NCBI GenBank assembly: GCA_033764435.1
Contig: JANRIX010000009.1
Span: 4,940 to 68,939, forward strand
Length of the DNA stretch: 64,000 nucleotides
Source of the DNA: JAEUMY01 sp033764435
GTDB lineage: Bacteria > Pseudomonadota > Gammaproteobacteria > Burkholderiales > Usitatibacteraceae
Direction of reading: 5' to 3'
Shown: in pieces, positions 34,125-43,249 of the stretch
Numbering within the stretch: position 1 is the first letter of the stretch
Layout of the letters: each line of letters begins with the position of its first letter
The notes under the pieces: model-generated
The model's input: the letters and a program-made list of their open reading frames with translations, nothing else
The model's database searches: none
What the model was told of the DNA's origin: nothing
Translations under genes and position numbers: made by a program

Positions 34125-35337
34125 CCTGCCCGATGCAAGCGGGCATTTCGGACCGTACGGCGGCACCTTTGTCGCGGAAACGCTGCAAGCCGCGCTGGAC
34201 CAATTGAAGATCGCGTACGAAAGCGCGCGTCATGATCCGGCCTTCGTCGAGGAATTCCAGCGCGAACTCAAGCATTACGTCGGTCGTCCCAGCCCGATCT
34301 ATCACGCTAAGCGCCTGTCGGATGAGTTGGGCGGCGCACAGATCTATCTGAAGCGCGAAGACCTGAACCACACCGGCGCGCACAAGGTCAACAACACCGT
34401 CGGGCAGGCATTGCTGGCCCGGCGTCTGGGCAAGAAGCGGGTCATCGCAGAGACGGGCGCCGGTCAGCATGGCGTCGCTTCAGCGACCGTCGCCGCGCGC
34501 TACGGCCTCGAATGCGTGGTCTACATGGGCAGCGAGGACGTGAAACGCCAGGCGCAGAACGTCTACCGCATGAAGCTGCTCGGCGCGACTGTCGTGCCGG
34601 TAGAAAGCGGATCGAAGACACTCAAGGATGCATTGAATGAAGCGATGCGCGACTGGGTGACCAATGTCGAATCCACCTTTTACATCATCGGCACCGTGGC
34701 CGGCCCGCATCCCTATCCGATGATGGTCCGCGACTTCAACTCCGTGGTGGGGAAGGAATGCCTCACCCAGATGCCCGAAATGATCGGTCGTCAGCCTGAC
34801 GCCGTGCTGGCGTGCGTCGGCGGCGGCTCGAATGCCATGGGCATCTTCTACGACTACATCGTGCATGACGGCGTGCGTCTCATCGGCGTTGAAGCAGGCG
34901 GCAAAGGCATCGCAAGCGGGCAGCACGCCGCCTCGCTGTCGGCCGGTCGCCCCGGTGTCTTGCACGGCAACCGCACCTATCTCATGCAGGATGCGAATGG
35001 CCAGATCATAGAGACGCACTCGATCTCCGCAGGCCTCGACTATCCCGGCGTGGGGCCGGAACATGCGTGGCTGAAGGACTCGGGCCGCGCCGAATACGTG
35101 GCCGTCACGGATGACGAGGCGCTGGCGGCATTTCATCGCTTGTGCCGCACCGAGGGCATCATCCCGGCGCTCGAATCCAGCCATGCGGTGGCGCAGGCCA
35201 TCAAGATGGCACCGGGCATGTCGAAGGACACGGCCCTGCTGGTGAATCTCTCCGGGCGCGGCGACAAGGACATGGCCACCGTGGCCGAGCAGTCCGGTCT
35301 GCAGTTCTATTGCCGTCCCAGCTGCCAGAAGGCCTGA
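34111..35337 (+). CDS. trpB: Tryptophan synthase beta chain
   Basis: A 408-residue PLP enzyme: FGPYGGTFVAETLQAAL, the PLP lysine Lys92 in NHTGAHKVNNTVGQALL, AETGAGQHGVASATVAA, and the phosphate loop CVGGGSNAMGIF. It condenses indole with serine. ATG 34111 follows GAGGCG inside the trpF 3' end. trpA begins 2 bases after the stop. Confidence 0.98.
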   Translation: MQMYDLPDASGHFGPYGGTFVAETLQAALDQLKIAYESARHDPAFVEEFQRELKHYVGRPSPIYHAKRLSDELGGAQIYLKREDLNHTGAHKVNNTVGQALLARRLGKKRVIAETGAGQHGVASATVAARYGLECVVYMGSEDVKRQAQNVYRMKLLGATVVPVESGSKTLKDALNEAMRDWVTNVESTFYIIGTVAGPHPYPMMVRDFNSVVGKECLTQMPEMIGRQPDAVLACVGGGSNAMGIFYDYIVHDGVRLIGVEAGGKGIASGQHAASLSAGRPGVLHGNRTYLMQDANGQIIETHSISAGLDYPGVGPEHAWLKDSGRAEYVAVTDDEALAAFHRLCRTEGIIPALESSHAVAQAIKMAPGMSKDTALLVNLSGRGDKDMATVAEQSGLQFYCRPSCQKA

Positions 35338-35339
35338 CC

Positions 35340-36146
35340 ATGTCGCGTATTCCCGCCGCGTTCTCGCGGCTTCGTTCGGCCGGACGCAAGGCACTCATTC
35401 CCTTCATCACCGCAGGCGATCCGGGTCGCGAGACGACCGTGCCGATGATGCATGCGCTGGTGAAGGCCGGCGCGGACGTGATCGAGCTGGGCGTGCCGTT
35501 TTCCGATCCGATGGCTGATGGCCCCGTGATCCAGCGCTCCAGCGAACGCGCGCTCAAGCTGGGCGTGGGTCTGGGCGACGTCCTCGCCATGGTCCGCGAG
35601 TTTCGCAAGACCGACACGACCACGCCCGTGGTGTTGATGGGCTATGCCAACCCGATCGAGCGCATGGGCACGCGAATATTCGCAACCGAAGCCGCCGCCG
35701 CCGGGGTGGATGGCGTGCTCGTCGTGGACTATCCGCCGGAAGAGTGCGGTGACTTTGCGACGCTCCTGCGTGAACAGAAACTGGATCTCATTTTCCTGCT
35801 GTCCCCGACGTCGTCGGATGCGCGCATCGCCAAGGTGGCATCGCTGGCCAGCGGCTACATCTACTACGTCTCGTTGAAGGGTGTGACCGGTGCCGCGCAT
35901 ATCGATACCGCCGATGTCCAGGCCGCGCTGGCCCGCATCCGCAAGCACACCGAGCTGCCGGTGGGCGTGGGCTTCGGCATTCGCGATGCCGAGACCGCCG
36001 CCCGCGTCGCTGGCTTTGCCGATGCCGTCGTGGTGGGCAGTCGACTGGTGCAGGAAGGCGAGACAGGTAGTGCAGATTCGCTGGTGAGCCGCGTGCACGA
36101 CATCGCTGCGGGATTTCGCCGGGCGATGGACGAAAGCAAGGCCTGA
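35340..36146 (+). CDS. trpA: Tryptophan synthase alpha chain
   Basis: 268 residues: ALIPFITAGDPG, the catalytic glutamate in DVIELGVPFSDPMADGPVIQ, GVDGVLVVDYPPEE with the second catalytic acid, YYVSLKGVTGA and VGVGFGIRDAETA. It cleaves indole-glycerol phosphate. ATG 35340 is 2 bases after trpB. RIFA at 35672 comes from a palindrome copy in the helix before GVDGVLV. Confidence 0.97.
   Translation: MSRIPAAFSRLRSAGRKALIPFITAGDPGRETTVPMMHALVKAGADVIELGVPFSDPMADGPVIQRSSERALKLGVGLGDVLAMVREFRKTDTTTPVVLMGYANPIERMGTRIFATEAAAAGVDGVLVVDYPPEECGDFATLLREQKLDLIFLLSPTSSDARIAKVASLASGYIYYVSLKGVTGAAHIDTADVQAALARIRKHTELPVGVGFGIRDAETAARVAGFADAVVVGSRLVQEGETGSADSLVSRVHDIAAGFRRAMDESKA
35672..35683. repeat. GCGAATATTCGC palindrome copy 17
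   Basis: Exact copy in trpA, read as RIFA; flanks C/A. Confidence 0.97.
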
Positions 36147-36212
36147 ACACATCACAAGAGAGCCGCCTGATCGGCTCCATGAACGCTGCACAGCAAGGCG
36201 AGAGAGGACCTC

Positions 36213-37085
36213 ATGAGCTGGTACAAGAAACTTCTGCCACCGAAGATCAAGCGTGACGCCAATGCGACGCGCAAGGCCGTTCCCGAGGGCTTGTGGAGCA
36301 AGTGCCCGTCATGCGAGGCGGTGCTCTATTTCACCGACCTGGAAAGCAACCAGCACGTCTGCCCCAAGTGCAGCTTCCACAATCGCATTACCGCGAGGCA
36401 ACGACTTGATCTTCTGTTCGATGCGGATGGCCGCGCCGAGATCGGCTCGGAGGTCGTGCCGATCGACAGTCTCAAGTTCAAGGACACGAAGAAGTATCCC
36501 GACCGCCTCACGGATGCGGAGAAAGCCACGGGCGAGACGGATGCCCTGGTCGTGATGCAGGGAACCGTCAACGGCGTGCCGATGATCGCAGCCGCGTTCG
36601 AGTTCCAGTTTCTCGGCGGCTCGATGGGGTCGGTAGTGGGCGAGCGTTTCGCGCGTGCAGTTGAAGCCTGCCATGACGAGAAGTTGCCCTTCGTGTGCTT
36701 TACCGCCACCGGTGGCGCGCGCATGCAGGAAGGGTTGCTGTCGCTCATGCAGATGGCCAAGACCACGGCAACATTGCATCAGCTGTCGCAGTCCCGCCTT
36801 CCGTTCATCTCCGTGCTCACCGATCCGACCATGGGCGGCGTGTCGGCCAGCTTCGCCATGCTGGGCGACGTGGTCATCGCCGAGCCTGGTGCCCTCATCG
36901 GATTTGCCGGTCCGCGTGTGATCGAGCAAACCGTGCGCGAGACGCTCCCGGAAGGCTTTCAGCGGGCAGAGTTCCTGCTGGAGAAGGGCGCTATTGATCT
37001 CATCGTCGATCGCCGCCAGATGCGCAGGAAACTGCCCGAATTGGTGAGCCTCTTGGCCCGCGAACCCGCACCCCAGATCGCATGA
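36213..37085 (+). CDS. accD: Acetyl-CoA carboxylase carboxyltransferase subunit beta
   Basis: 290 residues. The N-terminal four-cysteine zinc ribbon is Cys31-x2-Cys34...Cys50-x2-Cys53 (KCPSCEAVLYF, HVCPKCSFHNR). It is followed by the crotonase-fold core GGSMGSVVGERFARAVE, TATGGARMQEG and DPTMGGVSASFAMLGD. It transfers carboxyl from carboxybiotin to acetyl-CoA with AccA (not in the window). ATG 36213 follows GAGAGGA; its stop overlaps folC (ATGA). Confidence 0.97.
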   Translation: MSWYKKLLPPKIKRDANATRKAVPEGLWSKCPSCEAVLYFTDLESNQHVCPKCSFHNRITARQRLDLLFDADGRAEIGSEVVPIDSLKFKDTKKYPDRLTDAEKATGETDALVVMQGTVNGVPMIAAAFEFQFLGGSMGSVVGERFARAVEACHDEKLPFVCFTATGGARMQEGLLSLMQMAKTTATLHQLSQSRLPFISVLTDPTMGGVSASFAMLGDVVIAEPGALIGFAGPRVIEQTVRETLPEGFQRAEFLLEKGAIDLIVDRRQMRRKLPELVSLLAREPAPQIA

Positions 37086-38386
37086 CCGGGACGGCCCTGC
37101 CAGCGACGCTCGATGGCTGGCTGGACTACATCACCGCCCAGCATCCCAGCACCATCGCCATGGGCCTGGACCGGGTGCGTGCGGTGTGGCAGCACATGGC
37201 GCCTGCGTGTCCACGCGCGCCGGTCAACATCATCGTCGGCGGAACCAACGGCAAGGGCTCAACCTGCGCCATGCTGGAGCGCATCCTGCACTGCGCGGGA
37301 TACAAGGTGGGTTGCTACACCTCGCCGCACCTGCTCCACTATCGGGAACGCGTCCGCATCGGTCTGACCGAACTGCCCGACAGCGCGCATTGCGAGGCCT
37401 TTGCGGCGGTCGAGAACGCGCGCCGCGAGGCAGGTGTCGCGCTGACGTACTTCGAGTTCGGCACGCTGGCCGCATTGCGAATATTCGCATCGCACGGCGT
37501 GGAGGTTGCGGTGCTCGAAGTCGGGCTTGGTGGACGGCTCGACGCGGTGAACATCGTCGATGCCGACTGCGCCATCCTGGTCAGTGTCGATCTGGACCAC
37601 ATGGAGTACCTCGGTCCTGATCGCGAGGCCATCGGCTTCGAGAAGGCACATATCTTCCGGCCGGGCCAGCCGGCGATATACGGCGAAACTGATCCGCCAG
37701 ACACCGTGGTGAAGCATGCCGCCGGAATCGGTGCGCGTCTCCTCGTGCGTGGCCGCGACTTCGGCTTCGAGCATCAGACGCAGCAGTGGCAATTCCACGG
37801 CCCGCGCGGCAAGCGCCATGCGCTGCCCATTCCGGCGTTGCGCGGCCCCTATCAGTTGGCCAATGCATCAGGCGTGCTTGCTGCGCTGGCGGAGCTGCAG
37901 GATCAGCTGCCGGTCACGCAAGGCGATGTGCGTCGCGGGCTGCTGGAGGTTGAGCTGCCGGGTCGCTTGCAGGTTCTGCCCGGGCGGCCGGTGATCGTCA
38001 TGGATGTGGCCCACAATCCGCATGCGGCCCGCGTGCTGGAAGACGCGCTCGGCACCATGGGATTCTTCGAACGGACTTTGGCCGTGTTCGCCATGCTGAA
38101 GGACAAGGATGCCGCGCAGGTCGTCGATATCGTGCGTCATCGGATCGACCACTGGCATGTCGCGGGCCTGGGCGGTGATCGCGGCATGTCCGGCGCGGCG
38201 CTGGCGGAGGTGGTCGCGCGCGCAGGCGTTGCATCTGCTGCCATCAGCGCGCATGTGAACGTGGCCGGTGCGTTGCATGCCGCCCGGGCGGGCGCCACTC
38301 CGAATGATAGAATTTTGGTCTTCGGCTCGTTTCACACCGTCGCCGAGGCCATGGCCGCGCTCGACGTGAAACGGCCAACTGCCTGA
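37082..38386 (+). CDS. folC: Dihydrofolate/folylpolyglutamate synthase
   Basis: A 434-residue Mur-ligase-family enzyme: ATP loop VGGTNGKGSTCAMLERIL (about residues 52-69), YTSPHLLHYRERVRI, VLEVGLGGRLDAVNIV, and the C-terminal VIVMDVAHNPHAARVL. It adds glutamates to folates and makes dihydrofolate. The start overlaps the accD stop by 4 bases. RIFA at 37487 is a palindrome copy just before the conserved VAVLEVGLGGR. Confidence 0.95.
   Translation: MTGTALPATLDGWLDYITAQHPSTIAMGLDRVRAVWQHMAPACPRAPVNIIVGGTNGKGSTCAMLERILHCAGYKVGCYTSPHLLHYRERVRIGLTELPDSAHCEAFAAVENARREAGVALTYFEFGTLAALRIFASHGVEVAVLEVGLGGRLDAVNIVDADCAILVSVDLDHMEYLGPDREAIGFEKAHIFRPGQPAIYGETDPPDTVVKHAAGIGARLLVRGRDFGFEHQTQQWQFHGPRGKRHALPIPALRGPYQLANASGVLAALAELQDQLPVTQGDVRRGLLEVELPGRLQVLPGRPVIVMDVAHNPHAARVLEDALGTMGFFERTLAVFAMLKDKDAAQVVDIVRHRIDHWHVAGLGGDRGMSGAALAEVVARAGVASAAISAHVNVAGALHAARAGATPNDRILVFGSFHTVAEAMAALDVKRPTA
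37487..37498. repeat. GCGAATATTCGC palindrome copy 18
   Basis: Exact 14-mer copy in folC, read as RIFA. Confidence 0.97.
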
Positions 38387-38424
38387 GTCATCTTCATCAC
38401 GCCTTCCGTCAACGATTCCTCCCC

Positions 38425-39207
38425 ATGTCCGACGCCCGTCTGCCCACCCCCGAATCCCTGGAAGTGAAGCGGCGCGGTCGTCACCGCCTCATCGGTGCCA
38501 TCACGCTCGCGGTGCTTGCGGTGGTGATCATCCCGATGGTGCTGGACTCCGAGCCGCGCAAGGTCAGCAAGGATCTGCCGCTCAGCATTCCGGCCAAGGA
38601 AGGGCTGCCGCCGCTTCCTGCACCCGCGCCAGAGACGGCAAAGCCAGCCGTGGAGGCACCAGACGCCGCCAAGACCGCGGCAGCGGATGCGCCGGCCACG
38701 CCTGCTGCCACTGCCGCCGCAGTCGACAAACCGGCGGACAAGGACAGCGCGAAAGCCCCGCAGAAGCCGACTGAGAAGGCTGCTGATAAAGCGGTCGACA
38801 AGCCGGCCGAAAGGGTGGCCGCAAAAGTGGCCGAAAAGCCGGCTGAGAAGTCTGCGGACAAATCGGCGCAAACCGCCAAGGTCGCTGAATCCAAACCCGC
38901 GCAAAAGGCTGAAAAGACTGATACCAAGGCATCGGCCAAGACTGAAAAAGTATCGGAAAAGTCAGCCAACAAGGCGGAAGGCTTCGCCATCCAGCTGGGC
39001 GCGTTCAGCGACGCGGAGAAATTGGCAGCGCTGAAAGCCAAGATGAAGACGGCCAAAGTGCCCGTGTTCACCGAAACCGTGAAGACCGCCAGTGGATCAC
39101 TGACCCGTCTGCGCGCCGGCCCCTACAAGACACGTGAGCAGGCCGACAAGGCGCTCGTTCAGGTGAAGAAGGCGGGCGTGGACGGCCAGGTCATACCGCT
39201 GCCGTGA
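38425..39207 (+). CDS. SPOR domain protein (DedD-like)
   Basis: 260 residues: a short cytoplasmic N-terminus, one TM helix at about 21-40 (RLIGAITLAVLAVVIIPMVL), a long Ala/Lys/Pro-rich low-complexity periplasmic linker (about 50-180), and a C-terminal SPOR domain (AIQLGAFSDAEKLAALKAKM...TRLRAGPYKTREQADKAL). SPOR domains bind denuded septal peptidoglycan, so a role at the division site is expected. The neighbours folC and cvpA match the DedD locus. Confidence 0.9.
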   Translation: MSDARLPTPESLEVKRRGRHRLIGAITLAVLAVVIIPMVLDSEPRKVSKDLPLSIPAKEGLPPLPAPAPETAKPAVEAPDAAKTAAADAPATPAATAAAVDKPADKDSAKAPQKPTEKAADKAVDKPAERVAAKVAEKPAEKSADKSAQTAKVAESKPAQKAEKTDTKASAKTEKVSEKSANKAEGFAIQLGAFSDAEKLAALKAKMKTAKVPVFTETVKTASGSLTRLRAGPYKTREQADKALVQVKKAGVDGQVIPLP

Positions 39208-39241
39208 TGGCAGACCAGGATACGAGCGGGAAACCCTTGGC

Positions 39242-39745
39242 ATGAATGCGCTGGACTACGCGGTGCTGATCTTCGTGCTGATCTGCATCGGGGCAGGGTT
39301 CATCCGGGGCGCCATTCGCGAGCTGGTTTACATCCTCGGTTGGGTCGTGGGGTTCATCCTGGCCCAGAGCTTTGCCGTTGACGGTGCCGCGCTGCTTGCC
39401 GAATGGATGAAGGAACCGCTGGGGCGCTATGTCGTGGCCTGGCTGCTGATTTTCCTGGCTGTCCTGATGTTGTTCAGCCTCATCGGTAGCCTGATCGCCG
39501 GTGCCGTGAGAAAATTGGGGCTGGGTGGTTTGGACAGGCTGGGTGGTGCCGCGATTGGAACGGCAAAGGCTGCGCTGGTGCTGGTGCTGCTGGCCATGGT
39601 GGCGGGGTTGACCACCATACCGTCCTCCTCCCTGTGGAAGCAGTCGATGTTGTCGCCGTGGCTGGAACGCGCGGCATTGCAGGCCAAACAACTCTTGCCG
39701 GCCGACCTGGCGGCAAGAATCACATTCGGCAAGACGCGCGTCTGA
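39242..39745 (+). CDS. cvpA: CvpA family inner-membrane protein
   Basis: 167 residues with four hydrophobic helices (ALDYAVLIFVLICIGAGFI, LVYILGWVVGFILA, YVVAWLLIFLAVLMLFSLIG, AALVLVLLAMVAGLT) and the RGAIRELV loop of the family. Named for colicin V production in E. coli. It sits directly before purF as in many proteobacteria; its function in purine-linked growth is unclear. Confidence 0.93.
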   Translation: MNALDYAVLIFVLICIGAGFIRGAIRELVYILGWVVGFILAQSFAVDGAALLAEWMKEPLGRYVVAWLLIFLAVLMLFSLIGSLIAGAVRKLGLGGLDRLGGAAIGTAKAALVLVLLAMVAGLTTIPSSSLWKQSMLSPWLERAALQAKQLLPADLAARITFGKTRV

Positions 39746-39775
39746 CGCGGCGACACTGCCGGAGGAATCAAGTCC

Positions 39776-41296
39776 ATGTGCGGAATCGTCGGCATCGTAT
39801 CCAAGTCCCCCGTCAACCAGCTCCTGTATGACGGCCTGACCGTGCTGCAACACCGCGGACAGGACGCGGCGGGCATCGTGACCTCCGATGGTCACATGTT
39901 CCACATGCACAAAAGCGGCGGTTTGGTGCGGGACGTGTTCCGCACCCGCGACATGCGCAACCTCACCGGCAACATGGGCATCGCCCATTGCCGCTATCCA
40001 ACGGCGGGTTCCGCCGCGTCTGTGGCCGAGAGCCAACCCTTCTATGTCAATTCGCCGTTCGGCGTGGTGCTGGGCCACAACGGCAATCTGGTCAACGCGG
40101 ACGAGTTGAAGCGCGAGCTGGTCCTGGAGGATCGTCGCCACGTCAACACGAATTCAGATTCCGAAGTGCTGCTGAACATCCTCGCGCATGAGCTGGGCGA
40201 TGCGGCGCGCGGACACCGCCTGGACCCGGACAGCGTGTTCCAGGCCGTGAGCAAGCTGCACAAGCGGGTGAAGGGTGCGTATGCCGTCGTATCCATGATC
40301 GCGGGCTACGGTCTGCTCGCGTTCCGTGATCCGTTCGGCATCCGCCCGCTCATCATCGGGAAGAACGAAACCGCGAACGGCGTCGAGTTCATGGTCGCTT
40401 CAGAGAGTGTGGCGCTGGACACGCTGGGCTTCAGGCCGATGCGCGACGTGGCGCCGGGTGAAGCCATCCTGATCGACCAGTCCGGAAACCTCTACAGCCG
40501 CCAGTGCGCGGAGAACCCGAGCCTCAATCCCTGCATCTTCGAGTATGTGTATCTGGCGCGTCCGGACTCCGTCATCGACGGCATCTCGGTCTACGAGACG
40601 CGTTCGCGCATGGGGGCGTCGCTTGGCGAACAGATCAAGAAGCAGGTGAAGCCGGGCGACATCGATGTCGTCATCCCCATCCCCGACACCAGCCGCCCCA
40701 GCGCGGTGGAAGTGGCGCAGATTCTTGGTGTGCCGTACCGCGAAGGCTTCATCAAGAATCGCTACATCGGGCGCACCTTCATCATGCCGGGACAGGAGCA
40801 GCGCAAGAAATCCGTACGGCAGAAGCTCAATGCCATCGGCGTCGAGTTCAAGGGCAAGAACGTGCTGCTGGTCGATGACTCCATCGTGCGCGGCACCACC
40901 AGCAAGGAAATCGTGCAGATGGCACGCGATTGTGGCGCGAAGAACGTCTATTTCGCCTCCGCTGCGCCGCCGGTGCGCTTTCCCAACGTGTATGGCATCG
41001 ACATGCCCACACGGCGGGAGCTCATTGCGACCGGACGTGATGCAGCACAGATCGCCCAGGCCATCGGGGCGGACGCGGTGTTCTATCAGAGTCTCGAAGA
41101 CCTGGTCGAGGATGTGCGCGCCTGCAATCCGAATATTCGCAGCTTCGACGCCTCCTGCTTCAACGGCGAATACATCACCGGCGTCTCGCCTGAATACCTT
41201 GCAGGCATTGAAGCCAATCGCAAGGACGGCGAGACCAAGGGCGAGGAAGGCAATTCCACGCATCAGCTCGATCTGGGCCTGAGCACGGTCGACTGA
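39776..41296 (+). CDS. purF: Amidophosphoribosyltransferase
   Basis: 506 residues. The N-terminal glutaminase nucleophile is Cys2 (MCGIVGIVSKS), with GNMGIAHCRYPTAG and the PRPP-binding loop VLLVDDSIVRGTTS in the C-terminal PRTase domain. First committed step of purine synthesis. It is the normal type without an iron-sulphur propeptide. A one-mismatch palindrome copy at 41129-41140 is read as PNIR. Confidence 0.97.
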   Translation: MCGIVGIVSKSPVNQLLYDGLTVLQHRGQDAAGIVTSDGHMFHMHKSGGLVRDVFRTRDMRNLTGNMGIAHCRYPTAGSAASVAESQPFYVNSPFGVVLGHNGNLVNADELKRELVLEDRRHVNTNSDSEVLLNILAHELGDAARGHRLDPDSVFQAVSKLHKRVKGAYAVVSMIAGYGLLAFRDPFGIRPLIIGKNETANGVEFMVASESVALDTLGFRPMRDVAPGEAILIDQSGNLYSRQCAENPSLNPCIFEYVYLARPDSVIDGISVYETRSRMGASLGEQIKKQVKPGDIDVVIPIPDTSRPSAVEVAQILGVPYREGFIKNRYIGRTFIMPGQEQRKKSVRQKLNAIGVEFKGKNVLLVDDSIVRGTTSKEIVQMARDCGAKNVYFASAAPPVRFPNVYGIDMPTRRELIATGRDAAQIAQAIGADAVFYQSLEDLVEDVRACNPNIRSFDASCFNGEYITGVSPEYLAGIEANRKDGETKGEEGNSTHQLDLGLSTVD

Positions 41297-41298
41297 CC

Positions 41299-42465
41299 TT
41301 GGGGCCCGCAGACTTCGATCCGGAGACGCTGGCGATCCGGGCAGGCATCCAGCGCAGCGACTTCCAGGAACACAGCGAGGCGCTGGTTCTCACTTCTAGC
41401 TTTGTGTTCAAGAGCGCCGAGGAGGCTGCGCGTCGCTTCGCGATGGAGGAGCCGGGCAATATCTACTCGCGCTTCACCAATCCCACGGTGGCGATGTTCC
41501 AGTCGCGTCTCGCGGCACTGGAAGGCGGAGAAGGCGCCATCGCGACGTCGACGGGCATGGCCGCAATCGCCACCACCGTGTTCGGCCTGCTCAAGTCTGG
41601 CGACCATATCGTGTCGTCACGCAGCGTCTTCGGCACCATTACACCGCTCTTCAACCAGATCCTGAAACGGTTTGGCGTCGATACCACCTGGGTGGACCCG
41701 GCTGACAATGCGGCGTGGAAGGCAGCGCTCCGACCGAACACCAGACTCCTGTTTGCCGAAACGCCTTCCAACCCGCTGGCAGAGATTTGCGATATCCGCG
41801 CGTTGGCTGATCTTGCCCACAACGCCGGCGCATTGCTCGCCATCGACAACTGTTTCTGCACCCCGGCGCTGCAGCAGCCCATCAAGCTGGGCGCAGACCT
41901 GGTCATCCACTCCGCCACCAAGTATCTCGATGGACAGGGAAGGGTGCTGGCGGGTGCCATCGTGGGGCGCAAGGAACACATCGATGGCCCGTTGTATCAG
42001 TTCGTCCGCACTGCAGGCCCTGTGCTGAGCCCGTTCAATGCCTGGATCTGTCTCAAGGGCATGGAGACGCTGCAACTGCGCATGGATGCTCAATCGGCAC
42101 GGGCGCTGGAACTGGCCCGATGGTTATCCGCCCAACCGTGGATCGAGCGCGTGCATTACGCCGGGTTGCCCTCACATCCGCAACATGCGCTGGCGATGTC
42201 GCAGCAGAAGTCCGGCGGTGCGGTCGTGTCGTTCGAGGTGAAGGGCGGTCGCGATGCCGCCTGGAAACTTATCAATGGCACGCGCATGCTGTCCATCACC
42301 GCCAACCTGGGTGACACCAAGACCACCATCTGCCACCCGGCGACGACGACTCACGGCAGGCTGACATCGGCGGAGCGCGAATCTGCGAATATTCGCAATG
42401 GCTTGGTCAGGGTCGCGGTGGGGTTGGAGAGCGTTGCGGATATTCAGGCGGATCTTCGGCCCTGA
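41299..42465 (+). CDS. metZ: O-succinylhomoserine sulfhydrylase
   Basis: 388 residues of the Cys/Met-metabolism PLP family: DFDPETLAIRAGIQRSDFQE, SRFTNPTVAMFQSRLAALEG, ETPSNPLAEICDIRAL, PLP lysine Lys208 in SATKYLDGQGRVLAG, and the C-terminal SITANLGDTKTTICHPATTTH. TTG 41299, 2 bases after purF, is the only start that keeps the conserved N-terminus. It makes homocysteine from O-succinylhomoserine and sulfide. Its last 59 bases overlap the convergent lpxH gene. Confidence 0.93.
   Translation: MGPADFDPETLAIRAGIQRSDFQEHSEALVLTSSFVFKSAEEAARRFAMEEPGNIYSRFTNPTVAMFQSRLAALEGGEGAIATSTGMAAIATTVFGLLKSGDHIVSSRSVFGTITPLFNQILKRFGVDTTWVDPADNAAWKAALRPNTRLLFAETPSNPLAEICDIRALADLAHNAGALLAIDNCFCTPALQQPIKLGADLVIHSATKYLDGQGRVLAGAIVGRKEHIDGPLYQFVRTAGPVLSPFNAWICLKGMETLQLRMDAQSARALELARWLSAQPWIERVHYAGLPSHPQHALAMSQQKSGGAVVSFEVKGGRDAAWKLINGTRMLSITANLGDTKTTICHPATTTHGRLTSAERESANIRNGLVRVAVGLESVADIQADLRP
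42385..42396. repeat. GCGAATATTCGC palindrome copy 19
   Basis: Exact 14-mer copy near the metZ end, read as ANIR, 11 bases outside the metZ/lpxH overlap. Confidence 0.97.
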
Positions 42466-43177
42466 TCAGGTCGGAGGACAGCGCCAGACGATGCGGCTGG
42501 GACTGTTCATGCCAGTCCGGCAAGACGAGGCGAGTGCAGGCCCTCCCATCGACTGAAATTGCATGCCGCGCCGGCCGATGCGTATGTCCATGAATCAAGA
42601 AAGGCGGATACGCGAATATTCGCAACACCTCTTCAACGGCCCGCGTCGACACATCCATGATCGCCATCGGTTTCTCGCGCTTGGACGCTTCACTGCGGCG
42701 GCGCATTCCTTCGACCTCGGTGCGCCGGTCGGCCAATGGCCGGGCAAGGAATGCCGACTGCCAAGCCGGGTCGCGTACCATCACCCGAAATCGCTGATAG
42801 TCCGTGTCGTCGGTGCAAAGCGTGTCGCCGTGCATCAATAGCACTCGTTGTCCGTGCAATTCGAGCACCGTTGGGTCGGGTAGCAGCGTCAGTCCCGCCA
42901 CTTCGGCAAACTCGCCCCCAATGAGAAAGTCGCGATTGCCGTGCATGAAGAACACCCGCGTGCCTTTATCGCTGAGTGCGCGCAGTGCGTTCACGACTTC
43001 GGCGTTGAGTCCATTCGCCCTGTCGTCGTCGCCGATCCAGTACTCGAAGAGGTCGCCGAGAATGTAGAGCGCCTCAGCTTGCGGCGCCTCATCGCTAAGG
43101 AAGCGAAGGAATCGGGTATTCACCGCTGGCCGCGAGGGGCAGAGGTGAAGATCGGAAATGAACAGCGTTGGATTCAT
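42407..43177 (-). CDS. lpxH: UDP-2,3-diacylglucosamine diphosphatase
   Basis: 256 residues, calcineurin-like metallophosphoesterase. Metal ligands are in LFISDLHL, LYILGDLFEYWIGDD, FMHGNRDFLIG, LMHGDTLCTDD and IHGHTHRP. It hydrolyses UDP-2,3-diacylglucosamine to lipid X in lipid A synthesis. The C-terminal tail of about 20 residues is encoded in the region antisense to metZ and is Pro/Arg-rich, so it may be a recent extension. RIFA at 42612 is a palindrome copy. A terminator separates it from the cyclophilin gene upstream. Confidence 0.95.
   Translation of the reverse strand: MNPTLFISDLHLCPSRPAVNTRFLRFLSDEAPQAEALYILGDLFEYWIGDDDRANGLNAEVVNALRALSDKGTRVFFMHGNRDFLIGGEFAEVAGLTLLPDPTVLELHGQRVLLMHGDTLCTDDTDYQRFRVMVRDPAWQSAFLARPLADRRTEVEGMRRRSEASKREKPMAIMDVSTRAVEEVLRIFAYPPFLIHGHTHRPARHAISVDGRACTRLVLPDWHEQSQPHRLALSSDLIRAEDPPEYPQRSPTPPRP
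42612..42623. repeat. GCGAATATTCGC palindrome copy 20
   Basis: Exact copy in lpxH, read as RIFA; flanks C/A. Confidence 0.97.
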
Positions 43178-43184
43178 CGGCCTT

Positions 43185-43222
43185 GAAACAAAACGCCCGC
43201 CTCATGCGTCACGAGGCGGGCG
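43185..43222 (-). terminator. Rho-independent terminator of the cyclophilin gene
   Basis: Read on the minus strand, CGCCCGCCTC (43222-43213) pairs with GAGGCGGGCG (43203-43194), followed by TTTTGTTTC. It lies between the cyclophilin stop (43250) and the lpxH start (43177). Confidence 0.88.
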
Positions 43223-43249
43223 TCCGGATGGGGCAGGCTTGCGCTACGC

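Noticed and set aside
36160..36177. Hairpin GAGCCG/CGGCTC between trpA and accD
   Set aside because: Only a six-base stem without a T-run; too weak to call a terminator, and accD is normally co-transcribed here.
41299..41301. A different, ATG start for metZ
   Set aside because: The next in-frame ATG falls after the conserved N-terminal segment, so the TTG start is kept.
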